From Chlorocebus sabaeus (taxonomy: Eukaryota; Chordata; Mammalia; Primates; Cercopithecidae): DNA of 64,000 bases. Both the position numbers and the translations under genes were made by a program. Location of the stretch: assembly GCF_047675955.1 (NCBI RefSeq), contig NW_027328125.1:496001-560000 (forward strand). The letters run 5' to 3'. Under the pieces are notes generated by a model. It made no database searches, was not told the origin of the DNA, and saw nothing but the letters and a program-made list of their open reading frames with translations. Positions within the stretch are counted from its first letter, which is position 1, and each line of letters opens with the position of its first letter. Below, piece by piece: positions 50,417 through 61,392 of this stretch.

Positions 50417-53160
50417 AACACAAAGCAGTTTCTCAGAATGCTTCTTTCCAGTTTTTAACGGAAGATATTTCCTTTTTCACCATAACCCTATATGGGCTTC
50501 CAAATATCACTTTGCAAATTCCACAAGAACAGTCTTAGCGAAAGGCTTCTTGAGAGGAACGCAGTAACTCTGTGAGATGAATTAAAAGAACACAAAGCAA
50601 TTTCTCAGAAAGGTTCTTTCCAGTTTTTAACGGAAGATCTTTCCTTTTTCACCATCGCCCTCTATGGGATTCCAAATATCACTTTCAAAATTCCAGAAGA
50701 ACAGTCTTAGCGAAAGGCTTCTTGAGGGGAAAGCTGTAACTCTGTGAGATGAATTAACAGAACACAAAGTAGTTTCTCAGAAAGATTCTTTCCAGTTTTT
50801 AACGGAAGATATTCCCTTTTTCACCATAGCCCTCTATGGGCTTCCAATATCACTTTGAAAAATCCACAAGAAGAATCTTAGAGAATGGCTTCTTTCTGGG
50901 AAAGCAGTAACTCTGTGAGATGAATTAATAGAACACAGAGCAGTTTCTCAGAAAGCCTCTTTCAGTTTTTAACAAAAGATATTTCCTTTTTCACCATAGC
51001 CCTCTATGGGCTTCCAAATATCACTTTGCAAATTCCACAAGAAGTGTCTTCGCGAAAGGCTTCTTGAGGGCAAAGCTGTAACACTGTGAGATGAATTAAC
51101 AGAACACAAAGTAGTTTCTCAGAATGCTTCTTTTCAGTTTTTATCTTAGGATATTTCCTTTTTCACCTTAGCCCTCTATGGGCTTGAAAATATCACTATG
51201 AAATTTCCACATGAAGAGTCTCAGCGAAAGGATTCTTGAGGTGAAAGCAGTGACTCTGTGAGATGAATTAACAGAACACAAAGCAGTTTCTCAGAAAGCT
51301 TCTTTCCAGTTTTTAAAGGAAGATATTTCCTTTTTCACCGTAGACCTCTACGGGCTTCCAAATAACACTTTGCCAATTCCACAAGAAGAGTCTTAGCGAA
51401 AGGCATCTTGAAGGGAAGGCTGTAACTCTGTGAGATGAATTAACAGGACACAAAGCAGTTTCTCATAAAGCTTCCTTCCAGTTTTTATCGGAAGATATTT
51501 CCTTTTACACCGTAGCCCTGTATGGACTTCCAGATATCAATGTGCAAATTTCACAAGAACAGTCTTAGCGAAAGTCTTCTTGAGGGGAAAGCTGTAACTC
51601 TGTGAGATGAATTAACAGAACACAGAGCAGTTTCTCAGAAAGCTTCTTTCCAGTTTTTAACGGAAGATATTTCCTTTTTCACCATAGCACTCTATGGGCT
51701 TCCAGATATCACCTTGAATATTCCACAAGAACAGACTTAGCGAAAGGCTTCCTGAAGGGAATGCTGTAACACTGTGAGATGAATTAACAGAACACAGAGC
51801 AGTTTCTCAGAAAGCTTCTTTACAGTTTTTAACGGTAGATATGTCCTTTTTCACCGTAACCCTCTAAGGGCTTCCAAATATCACTTTGCAAATTGCATAA
51901 GAACAGTGTTAGCGAAAGGCTTTTTGAGGAGAAAGCAGTAACTGTGAGTTGAATTAACCGAACACAAAGCAGTTTCTCAGGAAGCTTCTTTCCAGTTTTT
52001 AAGGGAAGATTTTCCTTTTTCACCATAACCCTCTATGGGCTTCCAAATATCACTTTTCAAATTCCACAAGAACAGTCTTAGCGAAAGGCTTCTTGAGGGG
52101 AACGCAGTAACTCTGTGAGATGAATTAAGAGAATACAGAGCAGTTTCTCAGAAAGTTTCTCTTCAGTTTTTATCTTAGGATATCTCCTTTTTCACCATAG
52201 CCCTCTGTGGGCTTCGAAATATCACTTTGCAAATTCCACAAGAAGAGTCTTAGGGAAAGGCTTCATGAGGGGAAAGATGTAAGTCTCTGAGATGAATTAA
52301 CAGAACACAAAGTAGTTTCTCAGAAATCTTCTTCCAGATTTTAACGGAAGATACTTCCTTTTTCACCATAGCCCCCTATGGGCTTCCAAATATCACTTTC
52401 CAAATTCCACAAGATCAGCCTTAGCTAAAGGTTACTTGAGGAGAGATTTGTAACACTGTGAGATGAATTAACAGAACACAAAGCAGATTCTCAGAAAGCT
52501 TCTTTCCACTTTTTAACGGAAGATACTTCTTTTTTCACCATAGCCCTCTATGGGCTTCCAAATATCACTTTGCAAATTCCCCAAGAACAGTCTTAGCGAA
52601 AGACTGCTTGAGGGGAAAGCTGTAACTCTTGAGATGAATTAGCAGAACACAAAGCAGTTTCTCAGAAAGCTTCTTTCCTGTTTTTTAACGGAAGTTATTT
52701 CCTTTTTCACCGTAGCCCTCTATGGGCTTCCAAATATCACTTTCCAAATTCCAGAAGCACAGTCTTAGCGAAAACTTCTTGAGGAGAAAGCTGTATCTCT
52801 GTGAGATGAATTAACAGAACACAAAGCAGTTTCTCAGAAAGCTTCTTTCCAGTTTTTAACAGAAGATATTTCCTTTTTCATCATATCCTTCTATGGCTTT
52901 ACAAATATCACTTTGAAATTCCACAAGAACAGTCTTAGCGAAAGGCTTCTTGTGGAGAAAGCTGTAACCCTGTGAGATGAATTAACAGAACACAAGGCAG
53001 TTTCTCAGAAAGCTTCTTTTCAGTTTTTATCTTAGGATATTTCCTTTTTCACCATAGCCCACTATGGGCTTCCAAATGTCACTTTGCAAATTCCACAAGA
53101 ACAGTCTTAGCGAAAGGCTTCTAGAGGGGCAAGCTGTAACTCTGTGAGATGAACTAAGAG
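50417..53160 (-). repeat. HOR unit 21, 16-mer
   Basis: This complete 2,744-bp unit has CATCGCCC at 50653, exactly 5,488 bp after the one in unit 19. Monomer 14 (starting 52646) is of the AACACAAAG type. Confidence 0.93.
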
Positions 53161-55904
53161 AACACAAAGCAGTTTCTCAGAATGCTTCTTTCCAGTTTTT
53201 AACGGAAGATATTTCCTTTTTCACCATAACCCTATATGGGCTTCCAAATATCACTTTGCAAATTCCACAAGAACAGTCTTAGCGAAAGGCTTCTTGAGAG
53301 GAACGCAGTAACTCTGTGAGATGAATTAAAAGAACACAAAGCAATTTCTCAGAAAGGTTCTTTCCAGTTTTTAACGGAAGATCTTTCCTTTTTCACCATA
53401 GCCCTCTATGGGATTCCAAATATCACTTTCAAAATTCCAGAAGAACAGTCTTAGCGAAAGGCTTCTTGAGGGGAAAGCTGTAACTCTGTGAGATGAATTA
53501 ACAGAACACAAAGTAGTTTCTCAGAAAGATTCTTTCCAGTTTTTAACGGAAGATATTCCCTTTTTCACCATAGCCCTCTATGGGCTTCCAATATCACTTT
53601 GAAAAATCCACAAGAAGAATCTTAGAGAATGGCTTCTTTCTGGGAAAGCAGTAACTCTGTGAGATGAATTAATAGAACACAGAGCAGTTTCTCAGAAAGC
53701 CTCTTTCAGTTTTTAACAAAAGATATTTCCTTTTTCACCATAGCCCTCTATGGGCTTCCAAATATCACTTTGCAAATTCCACAAGAAGTGTCTTCGCGAA
53801 AGGCTTCTTGAGGGCAAAGCTGTAACACTGTGAGATGAATTAACAGAACACAAAGTAGTTTCTCAGAATGCTTCTTTTCAGTTTTTATCTTAGGATATTT
53901 CCTTTTTCACCTTAGCCCTCTATGGGCTTGAAAATATCACTATGAAATTTCCACATGAAGAGTCTCAGCGAAAGGATTCTTGAGGTGAAAGCAGTGACTC
54001 TGTGAGATGAATTAACAGAACACAAAGCAGTTTCTCAGAAAGCTTCTTTCCAGTTTTTAAAGGAAGATATTTCCTTTTTCACCGTAGACCTCTACGGGCT
54101 TCCAAATAACACTTTGCCAATTCCACAAGAAGAGTCTTAGCGAAAGGCATCTTGAAGGGAAGGCTGTAACTCTGTGAGATGAATTAACAGGACACAAAGC
54201 AGTTTCTCATAAAGCTTCCTTCCAGTTTTTATCGGAAGATATTTCCTTTTACACCGTAGCCCTGTATGGACTTCCAGATATCAATGTGCAAATTTCACAA
54301 GAACAGTCTTAGCGAAAGTCTTCTTGAGGGGAAAGCTGTAACTCTGTGAGATGAATTAACAGAACACAGAGCAGTTTCTCAGAAAGCTTCTTTCCAGTTT
54401 TTAACGGAAGATATTTCCTTTTTCACCATAGCACTCTATGGGCTTCCAGATATCACCTTGAATATTCCACAAGAACAGACTTAGCGAAAGGCTTCCTGAA
54501 GGGAATGCTGTAACACTGTGAGATGAATTAACAGAACACAGAGCAGTTTCTCAGAAAGCTTCTTTACAGTTTTTAACGGTAGATATGTCCTTTTTCACCG
54601 TAACCCTCTAAGGGCTTCCAAATATCACTTTGCAAATTGCATAAGAACAGTGTTAGCGAAAGGCTTTTTGAGGAGAAAGCAGTAACTGTGAGTTGAATTA
54701 ACCGAACACAAAGCAGTTTCTCAGGAAGCTTCTTTCCAGTTTTTAAGGGAAGATTTTCCTTTTTCACCATAACCCTCTATGGGCTTCCAAATATCACTTT
54801 TCAAATTCCACAAGAACAGTCTTAGCGAAAGGCTTCTTGAGGGGAACGCAGTAACTCTGTGAGATGAATTAAGAGAATACAGAGCAGTTTCTCAGAAAGT
54901 TTCTCTTCAGTTTTTATCTTAGGATATCTCCTTTTTCACCATAGCCCTCTGTGGGCTTCGAAATATCACTTTGCAAATTCCACAAGAAGAGTCTTAGGGA
55001 AAGGCTTCATGAGGGGAAAGATGTAAGTCTCTGAGATGAATTAACAGAACACAAAGTAGTTTCTCAGAAATCTTCTTCCAGATTTTAACGGAAGATACTT
55101 CCTTTTTCACCATAGCCCCCTATGGGCTTCCAAATATCACTTTCCAAATTCCACAAGATCAGCCTTAGCTAAAGGTTACTTGAGGAGAGATTTGTAACAC
55201 TGTGAGATGAATTAACAGAACACAAAGCAGATTCTCAGAAAGCTTCTTTCCACTTTTTAACGGAAGATACTTCTTTTTTCACCATAGCCCTCTATGGGCT
55301 TCCAAATATCACTTTGCAAATTCCCCAAGAACAGTCTTAGCGAAAGACTGCTTGAGGGGAAAGCTGTAACTCTTGAGATGAATTAGCAGAACAGAAAGCA
55401 GTTTCTCAGAAAGCTTCCTTCCTGTTTTTTAACGGAAGTTATTTCCTTTTTCACCGTAGCCCTCTATGGGCTTCCAAATATCACTTTCCAAATTCCAGAA
55501 GCACAGTCTTAGCGAAAACTTCTTGAGGAGAAAGCTGTATCTCTGTGAGATGAATTAACAGAACACAAAGCAGTTTCTCAGAAAGCTTCTTTCCAGTTTT
55601 TAACAGAAGATATTTCCTTTTTCATCATATCCTTCTATGGCTTTACAAATATCACTTTGAAATTCCACAAGAACAGTCTTAGCGAAAGGCTTCTTGTGGA
55701 GAAAGCTGTAACCCTGTGAGATGAATTAACAGAACACAAGGCAGTTTCTCAGAAAGCTTCTTTTCAGTTTTTATCTTAGGATATTTCCTTTTTCACCATA
55801 GCCCACTATGGGCTTCCAAATGTCACTTTGCAAATTCCACAAGAACAGTCTTAGCGAAAGGCTTCTAGAGGGGCAAGCTGTAACTCTGTGAGATGAACTA
55901 AGAG
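53161..55904 (-). repeat. HOR unit 22, 16-mer
   Basis: This complete 2,744-bp unit has CATAGCCC in monomer 2 and the AACAGAAAG / CTTCCTTCC form of monomer 14 (starting 55390). Confidence 0.93.
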
Positions 55905-58648
55905 AACACAAAGCAGTTTCTCAGAATGCTTCTTTCCAGTTTTTAACGGAAGATATTTCCTTTTTCACCATAACCCTATATGGGCTTCCAAATATCACTT
56001 TGCAAATTCCACAAGAACAGTCTTAGCGAAAGGCTTCTTGAGAGGAACGCAGTAACTCTGTGAGATGAATTAAAAGAACACAAAGCAATTTCTCAGAAAG
56101 GTTCTTTCCAGTTTTTAACGGAAGATCTTTCCTTTTTCACCATCGCCCTCTATGGGATTCCAAATATCACTTTCAAAATTCCAGAAGAACAGTCTTAGCG
56201 AAAGGCTTCTTGAGGGGAAAGCTGTAACTCTGTGAGATGAATTAACAGAACACAAAGTAGTTTCTCAGAAAGATTCTTTCCAGTTTTTAACGGAAGATAT
56301 TCCCTTTTTCACCATAGCCCTCTATGGGCTTCCAATATCACTTTGAAAAATCCACAAGAAGAATCTTAGAGAATGGCTTCTTTCTGGGAAAGCAGTAACT
56401 CTGTGAGATGAATTAATAGAACACAGAGCAGTTTCTCAGAAAGCCTCTTTCAGTTTTTAACAAAAGATATTTCCTTTTTCACCATAGCCCTCTATGGGCT
56501 TCCAAATATCACTTTGCAAATTCCACAAGAAGTGTCTTCGCGAAAGGCTTCTTGAGGGCAAAGCTGTAACACTGTGAGATGAATTAACAGAACACAAAGT
56601 AGTTTCTCAGAATGCTTCTTTTCAGTTTTTATCTTAGGATATTTCCTTTTTCACCTTAGCCCTCTATGGGCTTGAAAATATCACTATGAAATTTCCACAT
56701 GAAGAGTCTCAGCGAAAGGATTCTTGAGGTGAAAGCAGTGACTCTGTGAGATGAATTAACAGAACACAAAGCAGTTTCTCAGAAAGCTTCTTTCCAGTTT
56801 TTAAAGGAAGATATTTCCTTTTTCACCGTAGACCTCTACGGGCTTCCAAATAACACTTTGCCAATTCCACAAGAAGAGTCTTAGCGAAAGGCATCTTGAA
56901 GGGAAGGCTGTAACTCTGTGAGATGAATTAACAGGACACAAAGCAGTTTCTCATAAAGCTTCCTTCCAGTTTTTATCGGAAGATATTTCCTTTTACACCG
57001 TAGCCCTGTATGGACTTCCAGATATCAATGTGCAAATTTCACAAGAACAGTCTTAGCGAAAGTCTTCTTGAGGGGAAAGCTGTAACTCTGTGAGATGAAT
57101 TAACAGAACACAGAGCAGTTTCTCAGAAAGCTTCTTTCCAGTTTTTAACGGAAGATATTTCCTTTTTCACCATAGCACTCTATGGGCTTCCAGATATCAC
57201 CTTGAATATTCCACAAGAACAGACTTAGCGAAAGGCTTCCTGAAGGGAATGCTGTAACACTGTGAGATGAATTAACAGAACACAGAGCAGTTTCTCAGAA
57301 AGCTTCTTTACAGTTTTTAACGGTAGATATGTCCTTTTTCACCGTAACCCTCTAAGGGCTTCCAAATATCACTTTGCAAATTGCATAAGAACAGTGTTAG
57401 CGAAAGGCTTTTTGAGGAGAAAGCAGTAACTGTGAGTTGAATTAACCGAACACAAAGCAGTTTCTCAGGAAGCTTCTTTCCAGTTTTTAAGGGAAGATTT
57501 TCCTTTTTCACCATAACCCTCTATGGGCTTCCAAATATCACTTTTCAAATTCCACAAGAACAGTCTTAGCGAAAGGCTTCTTGAGGGGAACGCAGTAACT
57601 CTGTGAGATGAATTAAGAGAATACAGAGCAGTTTCTCAGAAAGTTTCTCTTCAGTTTTTATCTTAGGATATCTCCTTTTTCACCATAGCCCTCTGTGGGC
57701 TTCGAAATATCACTTTGCAAATTCCACAAGAAGAGTCTTAGGGAAAGGCTTCATGAGGGGAAAGATGTAAGTCTCTGAGATGAATTAACAGAACACAAAG
57801 TAGTTTCTCAGAAATCTTCTTCCAGATTTTAACGGAAGTTACTTCCTTTTTCACCATAGCCCCCTATGGGCTTCCAAATATCACTTTCCAAATTCCACAA
57901 GATCAGCCTTAGCTAAAGGTTACTTGAGGAGAGATTTGTAACACTGTGAGATGAATTAACAGAACACAAAGCAGATTCTCAGAAAGCTTCTTTCCACTTT
58001 TTAACGGAAGATACTTCTTTTTTCACCATAGCCCTCTATGGGCTTCCAAATATCACTTTGCAAATTCCCCAAGAACAGTCTTAGCGAAAGACTGCTTGAG
58101 GGGAAAGCTGTAACTCTTGAGATGAATTAGCAGAACACAAAGCAGTTTCTCAGAAAGCTTCTTTCCTGTTTTTTAACGGAAGTTATTTCCTTTTTCACCG
58201 TAGCCCTCTATGGGCTTCCAAATATCACTTTCCAAATTCCAGAAGCACAGTCTTAGCGAAAACTTCTTGAGGAGAAAGCTGTATCTCTGTGAGATGAATT
58301 AACAGAACACAAAGCAGTTTCTCAGAAAGCTTCTTTCCAGTTTTTAACAGAAGATATTTCCTTTTTCATCATATCCTTCTATGGCTTTACAAATATCACT
58401 TTGAAATTCCACAAGAACAGTCTTAGCGAAAGGCTTCTTGTGGAGAAAGCTGTAACCCTGTGAGATGAATTAACAGAACACAAGGCAGTTTCTCAGAAAG
58501 CTTCTTTTCAGTTTTTATCTTAGGATATTTCCTTTTTCACCATAGCCCACTATGGGCTTCCAAATGTCACTTTGCAAATTCCACAAGAACAGTCTTAGCG
58601 AAAGGCTTCTAGAGGGGCAAGCTGTAACTCTGTGAGATGAACTAAGAG
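55905..58648 (-). repeat. HOR unit 23, 16-mer
   Basis: This complete 2,744-bp unit has CATCGCCC at 56141, again 5,488 bp from the previous one. Monomer 12 has a private GAAGTTACTTCC near 57835. Monomer 14 is of the AACACAAAG type. Confidence 0.93.
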
Positions 58649-61392
58649 AACACAAAGCAGTTTCTCAGAATGCTTCTTTCCAGTTTTTAACGGAAGATAT
58701 TTCCTTTTTCACCATAACCCTATATGGGCTTCCAAATATCACTTTGCAAATTCCACAAGAACAGTCTTAGCGAAAGGCTTCTTGAGAGGAACGCAGTAAC
58801 TCTGTGAGATGAATTAAAAGAACACAAAGCAATTTCTCAGAAAGGTTCTTTCCAGTTTTTAACGGAAGATCTTTCCTTTTTCACCATAGCCCTCTATGGG
58901 ATTCCAAATATCACTTTCAAAATTCCAGAAGAACAGTCTTAGCGAAAGGCTTCTTGAGGGGAAAGCTGTAACTCTGTGAGATGAATTAACAGAACACAAA
59001 GTAGTTTCTCAGAAAGATTCTTTCCAGTTTTTAACGGAAGATATTCCCTTTTTCACCATAGCCCTCTATGGGCTTCCAATATCACTTTGAAAAATCCACA
59101 AGAAGAATCTTAGAGAATGGCTTCTTTCTGGGAAAGCAGTAACTCTGTGAGATGAATTAATAGAACACAGAGCAGTTTCTCAGAAAGCCTCTTTCAGTTT
59201 TTAACAAAAGATATTTCCTTTTTCACCATAGCCCTCTATGGGCTTCCAAATATCACTTTGCAAATTCCACAAGAAGTGTCTTCGCGAAAGGCTTCTTGAG
59301 GGCAAAGCTGTAACACTGTGAGATGAATTAACAGAACACAAAGTAGTTTCTCAGAATGCTTCTTTTCAGTTTTTATCTTAGGATATTTCCTTTTTCACCT
59401 TAGCCCTCTATGGGCTTGAAAATATCACTATGAAATTTCCACATGAAGAGTCTCAGCGAAAGGATTCTTGAGGTGAAAGCAGTGACTCTGTGAGATGAAT
59501 TAACAGAACACAAAGCAGTTTCTCAGAAAGCTTCTTTCCAGTTTTTAAAGGAAGATATTTCCTTTTTCACCGTAGACCTCTACGGGCTTCCAAATAACAC
59601 TTTGCCAATTCCACAAGAAGAGTCTTAGCGAAAGGCATCTTGAAGGGAAGGCTGTAACTCTGTGAGATGAATTAACAGGGCACAAAGCAGTTTCTCATAA
59701 AGCTTCCTTCCAGTTTTTATCGGAAGATATTTCCTTTTACACCGTAGCCCCGTATGGACTTCCAGATATCAATGTGCAAATTTCACAAGAACAGTCTTAG
59801 CGAAAGTCTTCTTGAGGGGAAAGCTGTAACTCTGTGAGATGAATTAACAGAACACAGAGCAGTTTCTCAGAAAGCTTCTTTCCAGTTTTTAACGGAAGAT
59901 ATTTCCTTTTTCACCATAGCACTCTATGGGCTTCCAGATATCACCTTGAATATTCCACAAGAACAGACTTAGCGAAAGGCTTCCTGAAGGGAATGCTGTA
60001 ACACTGTGAGATGAATTAACAGAACACAGAGCAGTTTCTCAGAAAGCTTCTTTACAGTTTTTAACGGTAGATATGTCCTTTTTCACCGTAACCCTCTAAG
60101 GGCTTCCAAATATCACTTTGCAAATTGCATAAGAACAGTGTTAGCGAAAGGCTTTTTGAGGAGAAAGCAGTAACTGTGAGTTGAATTAACCGAACACAAA
60201 GCAGTTTCTCAGGAAGCTTCTTTCCAGTTTTTAAGGGAAGATTTTCCTTTTTCACCATAACCCTCTATGGGCTTCCAAATATCACTTTTCAAATTCCACA
60301 AGAACAGTCTTAGCGAAAGGCTTCTTGAGGGGAACGCAGTAACTCTGTGAGATGAATTAAGAGAATACAGAGCAGTTTCTCAGAAAGTTTCTCTTCAGTT
60401 TTTATCTTAGGATATCTCCTTTTTCACCATAGCCCTCTGTGGGCTTCGAAATATCACTTTGCAAATTCCACAAGAAGAGTCTTAGGGAAAGGCTTCATGA
60501 GGGGAAAGATGTAAGTCTCTGAGATGAATTAACAGAACACAAAGTAGTTTCTCAGAAATCTTCTTCCAGATTTTAACGGAAGATACTTCCTTTTTCACCA
60601 TAGCCCCCTATGGGCTTCCAAATATCACTTTCCAAATTCCACAAGATCAGCCTTAGCTAAAGGTTACTTGAGGAGAGATTTGTAACACTGTGAGATGAAT
60701 TAACAGAACACAAAGCAGATTCTCAGAAAGCTTCTTTCCACTTTTTAACGGAAGATACTTCTTTTTTCACCATAGCCCTCTATGGGCTTCCAAATATCAC
60801 TTTGCAAATTCCCCAAGAACAGTCTTAGCGAAAGACTGCTTGAGGGGAAAGCTGTAACTCTTGAGATGAATTAGCAGAACACAAAGCAGTTTCTCAGAAA
60901 GCTTCTTTCCTGTTTTTTAACGGAAGTTATTTCCTTTTTCACCGTAGCCCTCTATGGGCTTCCAAATATCACTTTCCAAATTCCAGAAGCACAGTCTTAG
61001 CGAAAACTTCTTGAGGAGAAAGCTGTATCTCTGTGAGATGAATTAACAGAACACAAAGCAGTTTCTCAGAAAGCTTCTTTCCAGTTTTTAACAGAAGATA
61101 TTTCCTTTTTCATCATATCCTTCTATGGCTTTACAAATATCACTTTGAAATTCCACAAGAACAGTCTTAGCGAAAGGCTTCTTGTGGAGAAAGCTGTAAC
61201 CCTGTGAGATGAATTAACAGAACACAAGGCAGTTTCTCAGAAAGCTTCTTTTCAGTTTTTATCTTAGGATATTTCCTTTTTCACCATAGCCCACTATGGG
61301 CTTCCAAATGTCACTTTGCAAATTCCACAAGAACAGTCTTAGCGAAAGGCTTCTAGAGGGGCAAGCTGTAACTCTGTGAGATGAACTAAGAG
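58649..61392 (-). repeat. HOR unit 24, 16-mer
   Basis: This complete 2,744-bp unit has private changes in monomer 7: AGGGCACAAAG at about 59680 and CCCCGTATGG at about 59751. Monomer 14 (starting 60878) is of the AACACAAAG type. Confidence 0.93.
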
